From Desulfurococcales archaeon (GTDB lineage: Archaea > Thermoproteota > Thermoprotei_A > Sulfolobales > Desulfurococcaceae), in assembly GCA_015520735.1 (NCBI GenBank), contig WAPN01000002.1, forward strand, positions 28,938 through 92,937: DNA of 64,000 nt. Reading direction: 5' to 3'. Under the pieces are notes generated by a model. That model made no database searches. It was not told where the DNA came from and saw nothing but the letters and a program-made list of their open reading frames with translations. Shown piece by piece: positions 17,886 to 27,211 of this stretch (within the stretch, counting starts at the first letter, position 1; every line of letters begins with the position of its first letter). A program made the translations under genes and the position numbers.

Positions 17886-19268
17886 TCACTTCCCTCGCGG
17901 ATTGATCAAACGGGTCACGTTTATGATCTCATTAATCGTTGTAATGTAGTCTCTGGGGATCATCGTCCTGGTCAAGTATTGTGCTATGAGGGTTGTAGCC
18001 AAAGCTAAGGCTGATGCTGGAACTGGTGGTGCCCCCAAGGTTGTTAGTGCGAGCGGAATAATTGGTGCAGCTTGATATGCCATGTATGTCTTGGCTGCGC
18101 CTGGAACTAGTTTTAGCCCGGCTATGGTAGGTATAAGTGTCGATAACGTGTAAGCTATTGCTACTCCTATAGTTCCAATACGCGAGAGGACTACTCCTAG
18201 GAGTATGAGGAGACCTAATCTAAGCAGGCCCAACAGTGAAAGATCCTTCTTCCTCCCATACCTGTTGAGCCGAGCCTGGATCGTGGATAGCATTACGAGG
18301 CTGGGAGTGAAGGCGAGAAGCAGAGATAAGGCGGGGGCCGCTGCTATTAGGTCGTGGTTTACGAGGCCTAATAGCTGGGAGGAGAAGGGAATAACTGCTA
18401 CAACTACTGGGAGGGTTATACCATAAGCAAGCCTGTAGGTCTCCCCATAGGGGTCACTCTGGCTTCTCGTCCCTATGGGTAGACTAGCCGCCACAACTGA
18501 TCCTGCTAGGCCAGATACGGCTACGGCTACCATGAGAGATATGTATAGGCGGCCAGTATCAATAGGGCTACCTGTAAGAAAAGCGAACAAATACACTGCC
18601 AAGGCCGTGACGAGCTGGGAGGAGGCCACAAAGGGATAGTTGGCATAGCCAAGCCTCAAGATTTCCCTGAAAACCCTGGCGTCGAAACTACGGTGGAGTA
18701 AGGGCGAGATAAGAGCAAGGCCTGAGAAAACACCAACAATGCTATAGAGGGTGAAGCCAGTAACGGCCGACAAAGCACCTAGGCCCATTAAAGCCGAGCC
18801 AATACCAACAATAAGCTTTGAAAATGATGAAAAAACCTGGATAAGAAATACTCTACGGAACATGGCAAGTCCCTGAAGAACACCCAACAAAACAACAAAG
18901 ACAACATTAAGACCCGCATAGAGGCTCGCCAATAAGACGAGCCAACCACCAAAGCCCAGTAAGAGGCAAAGCGGGATAACCAATAGGGATGCCGCGGCTC
19001 CGAGAACAAGACCGGCCATAAGACCCGGTGGAACAGCCCCAGGGCCCTTAGCCGCCACTTCTCTCATGACACCGATATTAACGCCCGCGGACACAAGCAC
19101 ACCAGCTATAGCAGCAGAGCTGAAAACACTCGACGCCACACCAATACTACCAGCACCCGATAAACGGCTAATAACAAGCCAGAAGACAAGACCCGTAAAG
19201 CTCACGGTTATGCTTCCTAGAAACAGCCAAGTCCCTGCCCTCAATGATTCCCGAACGCTAATATCCAT
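17886..19268 (-). CDS. Lipid-linked oligosaccharide flippase (MOP/Wzx-like)
   Basis: A 460-residue polytopic protein with about 14 hydrophobic helices and an N-terminus (SLRAGTWLFLGSITVSFTGLVFW, ISRLSGAGSIGVASSVF) typical of the polysaccharide-transport branch of the MOP superfamily (Wzx, AglR-like). Such proteins move lipid-linked sugars across the membrane for surface glycosylation. Gly/Ala/Leu content is high and GC is above that of its neighbours in the first half. It precedes a Thr-rich surface protein gene's 3' end, both on the minus strand, and shares the region with two further membrane proteins, which fits a glycan assembly role. Confidence 0.85.
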   Translation of the reverse strand: MDISVRESLRAGTWLFLGSITVSFTGLVFWLVISRLSGAGSIGVASSVFSSAAIAGVLVSAGVNIGVMREVAAKGPGAVPPGLMAGLVLGAAASLLVIPLCLLLGFGGWLVLLASLYAGLNVVFVVLLGVLQGLAMFRRVFLIQVFSSFSKLIVGIGSALMGLGALSAVTGFTLYSIVGVFSGLALISPLLHRSFDARVFREILRLGYANYPFVASSQLVTALAVYLFAFLTGSPIDTGRLYISLMVAVAVSGLAGSVVAASLPIGTRSQSDPYGETYRLAYGITLPVVVAVIPFSSQLLGLVNHDLIAAAPALSLLLAFTPSLVMLSTIQARLNRYGRKKDLSLLGLLRLGLLILLGVVLSRIGTIGVAIAYTLSTLIPTIAGLKLVPGAAKTYMAYQAAPIIPLALTTLGAPPVPASALALATTLIAQYLTRTMIPRDYITTINEIINVTRLINPRGK

Positions 19269-19374
19269 TGCTTACACAGCTCCATTGGTACTCTCCATGC
19301 TTCACTATCAGGCCCCATAAGCTCCCTAAAGTAGGTTCCAAGAGATAATACGCGGTTTTGGGTTTCTGCAACCA

Positions 19375-20088
19375 TCAGCGCTTCTTTACGAAATATCCTA
19401 CTGCCAGGCCTATTATCAGCAGTACTATTCCTACAGCCGCTATCATCGCCGTATTAGCTTGTGTGACCGTCTTAGTAACTGTGGTTGGACTGGTCTTGGT
19501 GATTGTTGTCGGCTTGTAGCTTGTCACGGTCTTATAGGCTGTCGTTGTGGACGTGCTCGTGACTGTTTTGGTGGACATACTAGTAATTGTTGTCGGCAGG
19601 GTCGTAGTGGTAGTCTTAGTTTTTGTCTCTGTCACAGTTGTCGGGACAGTCTTCGTAGCCGTAGATGTTATGGTCTTCGTCACAGTAGTTGGGCTAGTAG
19701 TTGTCTGGGTTACAGTGCTCGTCGCTGTGCTTGTAATTGTCTTGGTCACAGTGGTAGTTGTTGTCTCGGTCACAGTATTTGTCTCTGTAGTTGTGGTTGT
19801 AGTGGTCTCTGTTACTGTCTGAGTCGAAGTAACGGTGCTGGTCACAGTTGTTGTGGTGGTATTGGTTGCCGTTGTTGTTACAGTAGAGGTGGCAGTACTG
19901 GTCATTGTCGTCGTAACTGTTGTTGTCACGGGTGTTGTTACAGTTGTTGTCACATAATAATAGTAATCATCGTTGCTAGGAGTCACGGCTGCTAGTAGCC
20001 TGGGGGTATTACCTATCAGTGATGGTATTACTACGGCAGCCACTACTACTCCAATAATGATAATTGCTGCAATTATGTCTCTGTTCAT
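19375..20088 (-). CDS. Thr-rich membrane-anchored stalk protein
   Basis: A 237-residue low-complexity protein. Residues ~5-30 form a hydrophobic N-terminal helix (signal/anchor), then a YYYY patch, then ~150 residues made almost only of T, V, S, with scattered K, E and P (TTTVT-like units). It ends with a hydrophobic helix (IAAVGIVLLIIGLAVGYF) and VKKR. This looks like an extended, heavily O-glycosylated wall spacer. The repeated DNA explains a long open frame on the opposite strand that should not be taken as a gene. Neighbouring flippase and GT-C-like genes support glycosylation. Confidence 0.85.
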   Translation of the reverse strand: MNRDIIAAIIIIGVVVAAVVIPSLIGNTPRLLAAVTPSNDDYYYYVTTTVTTPVTTTVTTTMTSTATSTVTTTATNTTTTTVTSTVTSTQTVTETTTTTTTETNTVTETTTTTVTKTITSTATSTVTQTTTSPTTVTKTITSTATKTVPTTVTETKTKTTTTTLPTTITSMSTKTVTSTSTTTAYKTVTSYKPTTITKTSPTTVTKTVTQANTAMIAAVGIVLLIIGLAVGYFVKKR

Positions 20089-20235
20089 AGATTTAGCTCA
20101 CCTATTACAGTGTTATATGCTACATGATCAAATAAATCGTACCAAAAAATAATTCATAGAGAATATAATAAAAATGTTATGTCAATAGCCCGGCCAATTT
20201 GTTGGTAGATATCATATGTTGTCAGAGGATGCACT

Positions 20236-21945
20236 ATGGAAAAAGATATAAAGCAAGTATTATTAGCGCTGGCGATCGGTATAGCGACAGCTATACTAGT
20301 AGATACAACACCCTCAGTTACAAATGTACACCCATGGATAACTATTGGACGGGTCACCTACCTGGTCATGGAGCCGTATAGCTACACGGGGAGCTCATCA
20401 CTAGATATATGCATAACGATAATACTCCTGTTGTCGGCTTCACTGCTCCTCGTAAAGAAAAACCGCGTGCTCACATTGCTCCCCACAGGCTTAGCCGGCC
20501 TCATAATGGTGTATACTCAGCACGTTCTACTAGCATATATTATGGCATGGATCACAATGCTCATCTACTCGCTCCAAGCAATCAGAATATGGGGATCGAC
20601 ACCAGTAACGTATGGCATAACAGGTTTGCTCGGCGGATTAGGAGCATATAAGGTATTCTACGTCCTATCAAGAATAACTACCGGCTACTATCCTATAGCC
20701 ACAACTCCGGTCTGGCTCGATCTAATAATAAACTATTATTCTTGGCCCCTGATCCCGGCGAGTATCACCGCCACAGCCCTAATATCACTATACCTAGTGC
20801 TCGCCCGTACACTAGGCCTAGACGCGCTTCCTAGGAAAATACATGGCTGGCTACACGGACATATATGGCCCGGGAGAGCCAGGGACAGAGGAAAGCTCCT
20901 CCTGTTGTTTTCGCTCTCCCTCTCCCTATTCCTAGGGGTTATGCCGTTCATCCCCAGCATCAACCCAGTCGGGAGGCCGATCACTACAGATTACATATAC
21001 TATTATAACTGGTTAAAGGAGGCACTCCAAAACGGTGTAGGCCAGGTCATGCTAGCCCATAGTGACAGACCACTTTACATACTGTTGCTCTACACCGCCA
21101 TGATAATCAGTGGTGCAAGCCCATCAACAGTATCAGCCCTACAAGATATCATCCTATTTCCCCTATATACGTTGTCAACATATCTCTTAGCGAGAAGAGC
21201 AATAAATAAGAGAATCGCGGGCTATGCCGCTCTCATGGCTGCATCATCTCCGATCCTCACGAGCTACGCTTATGGAGGGTTCCAGGCAGATCTATTCACA
21301 TTATCAATAACATTCATAGCATTATCAATGATCCTAGGCGAGGAGAAGACCATGTGTGCCGTGGGCCTGGCCCTCCTAGGCACAACGATGCTCCTCCACG
21401 AGTGGACATGGACACAATACACCATAATACTCGGAGCCTACGCGGTAGCCACGGCTATCAGGGCGTGGAGGAGAAAAGAGAGTCTGGGCTGGCAGTGGAG
21501 GATGATAACGCTATACCTTGCCGTGGCCGTCCCCCTCGATCTCCTAAAAACAGCGGTTTTCGGACTATACTCCTCAGCAAGAGTAGTAGCGATAATGTCT
21601 CATTCCTCGAGCCTAATGGGTTTTGGTGATGCCCTACACTTCTACACAACACTCTATACTGGTGGATCACTGGATAACACGTTGTTCTACATCTTAGCCC
21701 TGCCCGGTGTCTTTGTGGTTCATCCACTCATACTCGTCGCAACAGGCCTCTCCCTGATCACTACCCTCATACCATACAATATAATGTACTATAGACTATT
21801 GCTGAACACACCGTTACCACTACTAGCCGGCTACACGGTCTCAAGAATGGGCAGGGGACTGAGGATCCTTGTATCACTTGAAATGATCGGCCTAGCGCTC
21901 CTCAGAATACTAAGTTTTATCCCCGGCCTCAGTCTCACCTGGTGA
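20236..21945 (+). CDS. Polytopic GT-C-like membrane protein, possible glycosyltransferase
   Basis: A 569-residue protein with roughly 13 hydrophobic helices. The segment GRPITTDYIYYYNWLKEAL (D252) after a membrane helix, followed by SDRPLYILLLY and QADLFTLSI, resembles the first luminal loop and helix pattern of GT-C glycosyltransferases that use polyprenyl-phosphate sugars. Without a search this remains a fold-level inference. It starts at ATG 20236 and its stop lies 36 bp inside the convergent membrane-protein gene. Together with the flippase and the Thr-rich protein it may build or attach surface glycans. Confidence 0.8.
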   Translation: MEKDIKQVLLALAIGIATAILVDTTPSVTNVHPWITIGRVTYLVMEPYSYTGSSSLDICITIILLLSASLLLVKKNRVLTLLPTGLAGLIMVYTQHVLLAYIMAWITMLIYSLQAIRIWGSTPVTYGITGLLGGLGAYKVFYVLSRITTGYYPIATTPVWLDLIINYYSWPLIPASITATALISLYLVLARTLGLDALPRKIHGWLHGHIWPGRARDRGKLLLLFSLSLSLFLGVMPFIPSINPVGRPITTDYIYYYNWLKEALQNGVGQVMLAHSDRPLYILLLYTAMIISGASPSTVSALQDIILFPLYTLSTYLLARRAINKRIAGYAALMAASSPILTSYAYGGFQADLFTLSITFIALSMILGEEKTMCAVGLALLGTTMLLHEWTWTQYTIILGAYAVATAIRAWRRKESLGWQWRMITLYLAVAVPLDLLKTAVFGLYSSARVVAIMSHSSSLMGFGDALHFYTTLYTGGSLDNTLFYILALPGVFVVHPLILVATGLSLITTLIPYNIMYYRLLLNTPLPLLAGYTVSRMGRGLRILVSLEMIGLALLRILSFIPGLSLTW

Positions 21946-22599
21946 AGACTCCCTCAGACCAGCTAGTGCAAGCGACACAGCGATCACGAGACTGTAGTAG
22001 CCGAGCTCCGCCAACTTGTTTGCCAAAGCCTCATTCCCTACTGCAAGGTAGATGGCCGCAGCCACAAGCAAAGCCATGAAGAGTATTGCCGGGAAGGCCT
22101 GCTGGTTCTCGTTAAAATAACGGGCTATCCTTGAGCTGTGGAACCATGGATGCTTGAAGATCGTTAGTACAAGGACAACGAATAGAAGGACAATATGGAT
22201 CCCCATGAGCTCATATTGTCCCCGAGAGACATATTGAGCTAAACAGCCAATATACCCCTGAACACCGATCGTGTAACCAAGAACATAATATGTCACAAGA
22301 CTCGACAAAATCGTCCCCAAGAAGAACAAGTACCTCCTAGAAAACACTGTATCGAGTAGGAGATCGATAACCAGTATGATCATGGAGGCTCTGCCAAGAC
22401 CCGCAAGACCTAATCCAATAGAAGCCCCCAACAACACCGAGTGAAAAACATCCCTCCTACGTAGGAGGAACAACAAGTAAGCACTTGCAAGAACGGATAC
22501 CAATGGATAAAGAGGAATAATCACAATGAGGAAGACCAGGAAATACCTCTCAAAATCACTCCTAAGCAAGAGCTTGCCGCTCAAACCACGGAGATCCAT
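21910..22599 (-). CDS. Hypothetical polytopic membrane protein
   Basis: A 229-residue protein with about seven hydrophobic helices and short loops, ending in a charged tail (LRESSPGETEAGDKT). The motifs are not familiar. The helix spacing resembles the C-terminal half of a GT-C or O-antigen ligase-like protein, so it could partner the convergent 569-aa protein, whose 3' end it overlaps by 36 bp. ATG 22599 begins MDLRGLSGK. Confidence 0.7.
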   Translation of the reverse strand: MDLRGLSGKLLLRSDFERYFLVFLIVIIPLYPLVSVLASAYLLFLLRRRDVFHSVLLGASIGLGLAGLGRASMIILVIDLLLDTVFSRRYLFFLGTILSSLVTYYVLGYTIGVQGYIGCLAQYVSRGQYELMGIHIVLLFVVLVLTIFKHPWFHSSRIARYFNENQQAFPAILFMALLVAAAIYLAVGNEALANKLAELGYYSLVIAVSLALAGLRESSPGETEAGDKT

Positions 22600-22753
22600 G
22601 ATCCATCATCGCCATACAACTAGTCAGAGAAAAATACCATGGTTTATCTTAGGGGACCAAATTTTTTAATAATATTCTTCATGGACACCAGTAATAGGGA
22701 TTAAAGTAGAGTTTATTTAATATGATGACCCAAATCCTTCTCTGGTGGTGTTC

Positions 22754-23077
22754 ATGGTTAACGACCGTGTTGTAGGTGGCGGACTCGTCGCAGTATCTGT
22801 TATAGTCATCATAGTCTATAACGCGTTATTGTTCCTCCCCATGTTCAAGGGAATAGACATATTGCTCCTCAAACTAACAGCAGCCGTAGCAGTGACAGCG
22901 GCATTCGCATTGCTTGGATGGATAGGATACACTCTAGCAACAACCCCTCCGCCAAAGCCGATAGAGGAAATAGAGAAAGAGCTTGAGGAGGAGCTCAAGA
23001 AGCTCGAAGCAGAGATCAAGAAGGGCGAAGAGAAAGAGGAGGCAAGTGGGAAGACAGGAGAGTCTGCCCAGCAATAA
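22754..23077 (+). CDS. Small membrane protein with charged coiled-coil tail
   Basis: About 107 residues: two hydrophobic helices (residues ~9-28 and ~38-62), a PPPKP hinge, then a very charged helix of Glu/Lys heptads (IEEIEKELEEELKKLEAEIKK) and a short disordered end. No family is recognised; archaeal proteins of this shape often act as scaffold or transporter accessory subunits. ATG 22754 is preferred over a GTG three codons earlier because GGTGGTG ends just before it. It stands alone between a divergent membrane gene and a convergent HAD gene. Confidence 0.72.
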   Translation: MVNDRVVGGGLVAVSVIVIIVYNALLFLPMFKGIDILLLKLTAAVAVTAAFALLGWIGYTLATTPPPKPIEEIEKELEEELKKLEAEIKKGEEKEEASGKTGESAQQ

Positions 23078-23168
23078 TTGTTATGATCGAGAGACACTAT
23101 AGGCGAAGATAGAGGTTTTGATGCTAGAACAATAATTATTTTATGGCGGTAACCTTCAATCTAATCTA

Positions 23169-23840
23169 TCATAACAGGTTCTTGAGCTCGTTTATCTCAT
23201 CTATCATGACGTCGGGCCTACATCTTGCCGGGTTTCCAGGGCCCCAAGGTCTTTTGATAAGTATGAATCTCATCCCAGCATTCTTCGCAGCCAGACAATC
23301 GACAAGGGAGTCACCAACATAAAGTGCTTGGCTGGGCTCTACATTAAGTTTCTCGAGGGCTCTCAGGAGCAAATATGGATCCGGCTTACCAGGCGCTCCC
23401 TCCTCATAGCACTGGATGACGTCGAAATACTCTCTTATACCGAAGTACTCGAGGAACTCATGAGTTCTATTGGCATGAGATGATGTGACGAGGCCGAGCC
23501 TATATCCCTTGTTTCGGAGATAATTTAGAGTCTCTTTGACCCTAGGGTAGAGCTTCACGTCTTTGCGCCATGTCTTCTCTCCACAAACTCTAGCCAGCCT
23601 ATAAACTTCCGCCAATAGTTCACGCTCCTCCTCAGAAGAAGCGATCCTTGCCATTATATCATCAGCTGTCCTGCCAAGATAGCCATATATCTGCTCCCGC
23701 GTCACAGGTATGCCTTTCTGCCTGAAAGCCCATACCCAGCAACGAACAATATTGTCAACACTATCAATGATCGTACCATCCATATCAAATAATACAGCTC
23801 TAACGCCATCAAGCATCGCTTCAATCAATCCCGCATACAC
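23169..23840 (-). CDS. HAD-superfamily phosphatase (phosphoglycolate phosphatase/PPase-like)
   Basis: A 223-residue HAD hydrolase with a complete set of motifs: FDMDGTIIDS (motif I, nucleophile and acid Asp), VTSSHAN (motif II Ser/Thr), KPDPY (motif III Lys) and GDSLVDCLAAKNAGM (motif IV Asp). A small helical cap follows motif I, as in phosphoglycolate phosphatase and beta-phosphoglucomutase relatives. It removes phosphate from a small metabolite in the cytoplasm; the substrate is not shown by the sequence. Start is uncertain among GTG 23840, TTG 23828 and ATG 23816; GAGGTG at the first of these would serve the TTG. Confidence 0.9.
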   Translation of the reverse strand: MYAGLIEAMLDGVRAVLFDMDGTIIDSVDNIVRCWVWAFRQKGIPVTREQIYGYLGRTADDIMARIASSEEERELLAEVYRLARVCGEKTWRKDVKLYPRVKETLNYLRNKGYRLGLVTSSHANRTHEFLEYFGIREYFDVIQCYEEGAPGKPDPYLLLRALEKLNVEPSQALYVGDSLVDCLAAKNAGMRFILIKRPWGPGNPARCRPDVMIDEINELKNLL

Positions 23841-23938
23841 CTCTATAGCATTGGATGATTAGTACAGGATAATATTAAGCCTACGGGAGGCCATTATATA
23901 TTAGAATGTCTAGCAATATCCTTTGACGAGGAGCAGCC

Positions 23939-25216
23939 TTGACGAGCATCAGTGCTGGATATGCGGAGAAAACAATAACGCCCAGGGATAACAACCACTA
24001 TCTAGCGGGCTATATAGTACGAGACAAGCCGATGAAGGGCGTCCATGACGACATCTATGTCCGAACACTTATCCTGGACGGGGGCTGGCCCCCTCTGGTC
24101 GTAATGGAACTCGACCTGCTCTGCATAGACAAGAACATATACATGGACACCAGGAGGAGGGCCGAGAAGATCCTAGGCAAAAACCACTTGGTACTAGCTG
24201 CTTCACACACTCACTCAGCGCCATCAACAATTTACCGTGATCCTCTTCACAGGATAGGGATGGGGGAATTCCGTAGAGACTACTACGACTACGTCATGGA
24301 GAGAATCGGGGAAGCCCTAGAGGAAGCAGTCTCGACGGCCGAGCCCGTCCATGCATGGTTTACCTCTACAGTGATAAGAGGAGTCGCCACCGACAGGAAC
24401 ACGCCGAGGAAAAAGATCGACCAGAAAGCCGTGATTCTAGGCCTAGACATGAGGAGTAAAAAAGTACTAGTCATAAACTACCCGGTTCATCCTACCGTCC
24501 TAGGCCCAGACAACCTCTACGTAACAAGGGACTTAGTAGGCGCTCTACAGGACAGGGTAGAGGAACTCACGGGCTATAAGACAATATATCTCAACGGAGC
24601 AGCAGCCAATATCTCGACGAGATTCACGAGAAGGAGCCAGAGCTTCGAAGAAGCAGAGAGACTGGGCCGGCTCGCGGCGGAACAGATCATTGACGCCATG
24701 GTCCTAGGTAGAAAGAAAGAGCTCGTCTTCGATGATATGAGAGTATGTATTGACAGGGTCGACCTGGAGGCTAGAAACCATGACGAACTACTAAGACTAG
24801 CAGTGCTCATAGAAACCTCGATAAAGCTCAAACTAAAGGAAACAAGGGAGCCCGGGAAACGCAGGGCCCTAGGAGCCCAACTGGAAGCAATTAGGGCTAT
24901 CAAGGGGTTCTCACACATGCTGAAAAACATCGGAGACATAGGGATAATCCTCACAGCTATAAGTATTGATAATGTGCTGGGAATGGTGACTTGGCCCGGC
25001 GAAATAGATAGCATGGCGTCCCTACTGCTACGCGGCACGACCGGGTACGATGAGGTGATGCTTATAGGATACACGAACGAGTATACGGGGTACCTCGTAC
25101 CCGAAGATAAGGGTGAGATAACCTATGAGTCTCTAATGCAATTGTTCAGGCCCGATGCATTTGAAAAAGTAGTGGAGAAAATGAGAAACATACTGGGAAT
25201 AGAGTGTAGAGAATAA
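23939..25216 (+). CDS. Neutral/alkaline ceramidase-like hydrolase
   Basis: A 425-residue protein resembling the N-terminal catalytic domain of neutral ceramidase (PF04734). It begins AGYAEKTITP, has VVMELDLLCID and LAASHTHSAPS (H90, H92, zinc ligands and nucleophile region), NYPVHPTVLG (third His) and the late NEYTGYLVPE segment. There is no signal peptide, so it acts inside the cell on an unknown amide; archaeal lipids lack ceramide, so the real substrate must differ. TTG 23939 is preceded by GAGGAG. Isolated gene, ending 14 bp from the convergent radical SAM gene. Confidence 0.88.
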   Translation: MTSISAGYAEKTITPRDNNHYLAGYIVRDKPMKGVHDDIYVRTLILDGGWPPLVVMELDLLCIDKNIYMDTRRRAEKILGKNHLVLAASHTHSAPSTIYRDPLHRIGMGEFRRDYYDYVMERIGEALEEAVSTAEPVHAWFTSTVIRGVATDRNTPRKKIDQKAVILGLDMRSKKVLVINYPVHPTVLGPDNLYVTRDLVGALQDRVEELTGYKTIYLNGAAANISTRFTRRSQSFEEAERLGRLAAEQIIDAMVLGRKKELVFDDMRVCIDRVDLEARNHDELLRLAVLIETSIKLKLKETREPGKRRALGAQLEAIRAIKGFSHMLKNIGDIGIILTAISIDNVLGMVTWPGEIDSMASLLLRGTTGYDEVMLIGYTNEYTGYLVPEDKGEITYESLMQLFRPDAFEKVVEKMRNILGIECRE

Positions 25217-25230
25217 GGCAATACAATATA

Positions 25231-26172
25231 TCACCTTGATCTTCTAACCAGATATTTTCTACCCATGTATTCGATGATAGTCGCTAATCCCTTTGAGACC
25301 AGTTTATCGACAACATCCATACCTGCACCACGCTTCTCAAGGATCTCGACTACCTGGTCAAGCCTAAGGGGATGCACCGATATAATTGATAAAACCTCTC
25401 TCTCAGCGCTACCTAGAGCAGTAAAAGAGCCCTCCTCCGGATCCGTTAAGTAATAAACCTTATCACCGATCCTCTCCCTGAACCTTTCATAAACACTTAG
25501 CACAGTCTTGGTACTAGGAGGCTCAACATACTGCTCGGCGGGCGGCCTTACCGGTACCATGATGTATACCCTGCTTGGCCTGAGGGAAGCTATTGTCTCC
25601 GCTAGGAGTTTAGCCTCTATCGCGTAGTCAATGTTATTAATTAGCATGGTCTCGGTCAATAGTTCTCCGCTAAAAGTTTCTGAGAATGCTTTCATCCCAT
25701 TGATGATCTCTTTGATTGATAGGTGTAGATAGGGCCTGTTTATGATTCTCCATAATCGGGGGGTTACAGCGTCGAGTTTAACAGAGACAAGATCAAATAC
25801 TCCCAGATCACTTCTTACATCATCCATCCATAAGAGACTACCATTACTTATGATCGCTACTCTGAGTCCGGCCTCCTTGATAGCGGAGGCTTCACGACCA
25901 ACATTTATATCTAAGGATGGCTCTCCATTAGGAACGAAGGTGACATAATCTATTTTCTCGCCCTGCTTCTCGAGCTCATCCACCCTCCTGAGCACCTGGT
26001 CTATAAGCCATTCCGGGTCATAGAATCTCCTCCTACGGATCGTTAGATCCTCCGTTCTTCCCGCCTGACAGTAGACACAGTTGTAGGTGCAGGTCTTACC
26101 TGTAACGTTGTTTACTCCAAGGCTTCTGCCAAGCCTTCTCGAGGGAACAGGGCCGAAAACAGGGCTGCTCAT
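25231..26172 (-). CDS. Radical SAM protein (COG0731-like)
   Basis: A 313-residue radical SAM enzyme. FGPVPSRRLGRSLGVN followed by CTYNCVYCQ (C28, C32, C35) is typical of a family related to TYW1 but lacking its flavodoxin part. FVPNGEPSLD supplies the SAM-binding motif. The last ~80 residues resemble a winged helix (EREVLSIISVHPLRLDQVVEIL). The reaction is unknown. Its ATG overlaps the stop of the DUF89 gene (ATGA), so both proteins are probably made from one mRNA and may act in the same pathway. Confidence 0.9.
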   Translation of the reverse strand: MSSPVFGPVPSRRLGRSLGVNNVTGKTCTYNCVYCQAGRTEDLTIRRRRFYDPEWLIDQVLRRVDELEKQGEKIDYVTFVPNGEPSLDINVGREASAIKEAGLRVAIISNGSLLWMDDVRSDLGVFDLVSVKLDAVTPRLWRIINRPYLHLSIKEIINGMKAFSETFSGELLTETMLINNIDYAIEAKLLAETIASLRPSRVYIMVPVRPPAEQYVEPPSTKTVLSVYERFRERIGDKVYYLTDPEEGSFTALGSAEREVLSIISVHPLRLDQVVEILEKRGAGMDVVDKLVSKGLATIIEYMGRKYLVRRSR

Positions 26173-27065
26173 AATGTACCGCCACTCGACATCCTGACAA
26201 CTATCGTGCCCTTAGCTCCACCCGCTGCTACTGCTACTGGTCTGCACTTGGGTACGAGGATGTAGGATATAGTCTTAATCGGGATCTTGTTTTTGACACT
26301 AGATATGTACTCGAAGTGAGCCATCCCCTTAGCTATGATGAGGTCTGACCGTTTAAGCCTGTCCATGAACTCCTCGCTGATCTCGTCGATGAATATTGAT
26401 GAGGAATTAGAGCCTGTAGAAATGAGCTCGTCGGCTGCACGGTTTATTCCAGCGTATATAGCATCATCGATAGTCAGGTCATTCTGGAATCCCGGCTCCT
26501 CCTTAGCAACGGCTATGACCTTGTTCCCATACCTCCTTAGAAGATCCATGAATATGGTGTCGAGAACGGCTTCGCTAGCATTATCCAGTAAGTACATTAT
26601 GGTTAGGCCGCCGTTCTTAACTAGGCTGTAGAGCTTTTTGGTGTGATCCATGCTTATCCTCGTCTGCAAGATATCTTCTATACTCAGATGCTCCGGTGCC
26701 TCGTGCTCCATTACGCCTGTGTCGAAGAGATTTCCGAGAGCCGCTATCTTCACTGCCATTCTGAACTCATCGTATCCCTCCAGACCTTCTAGCAACCCCT
26801 CATATACGGGCAGCGATTCCATCGCATGGTTGATCATTTCAAGCTTTAGTTTCTTATAATACTTCACAACCTCAGGCACTCTCTCGATCAACCAGTTATA
26901 TAGCATTGAAGAAACAATTGTCCCCTCATCAATCCCTTTACGCAGTATCTCGGCGAAATACTCCATCAGCTCTAAGGCTATTCTCCTATCCCTTCTGCCC
27001 GCACCGATCATCTCCTTGATCCTTACGCCAAGTATACATGGTATACACTCCGGATAAATCCTCAT
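26169..27065 (-). CDS. DUF89 / damage-control phosphatase family protein
   Basis: A 298-residue protein with the family N-terminus ECIPCILGVRIKEM (C7, C10), a helical bundle, then the Rossmann-like catalytic part with YLLDNASEAVLDTIFMD (Asp and Asn metal/phosphate ligands), KEEPGFQNDLTIDDA and IIAKGMAHFE. DUF89 (ARMT1/subfamily with CxxC) proteins are metal-dependent phosphatases that remove damaged phospho-metabolites. The following radical SAM gene is coupled by a 4-bp overlap. ATG 27065. Confidence 0.9.
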   Translation of the reverse strand: MRIYPECIPCILGVRIKEMIGAGRRDRRIALELMEYFAEILRKGIDEGTIVSSMLYNWLIERVPEVVKYYKKLKLEMINHAMESLPVYEGLLEGLEGYDEFRMAVKIAALGNLFDTGVMEHEAPEHLSIEDILQTRISMDHTKKLYSLVKNGGLTIMYLLDNASEAVLDTIFMDLLRRYGNKVIAVAKEEPGFQNDLTIDDAIYAGINRAADELISTGSNSSSIFIDEISEEFMDRLKRSDLIIAKGMAHFEYISSVKNKIPIKTISYILVPKCRPVAVAAGGAKGTIVVRMSSGGTL

Positions 27066-27211
27066 ATCAGATATCCTCGAACATACGTCCTTCAGTTTTA
27101 TCTATCATGTCGTCCAGTACCTAATTAAAGAAGAGGTAGAAGAGCAAAGAAAACATAGATCCTATAGTCTTACTCTATATACTCTATAGCCGAAATACTC
27201 CTGCATAATCT

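Noticed and set aside
19459..19995. Long + strand open frames opposite the Thr-rich gene (one Cys/Gly-rich, one Val-rich)
   Set aside because: They arise because the repeated ACN/GTN codons read as open on the complement; no ribosome site, and the composition is a mirror of the repeat.
27160..27200. Repeated CTATAG/CTCTATA elements between DUF89 and amidohydrolase genes
   Set aside because: Short AT-rich matches that are expected by chance; no mirrored arms long enough for an operator.
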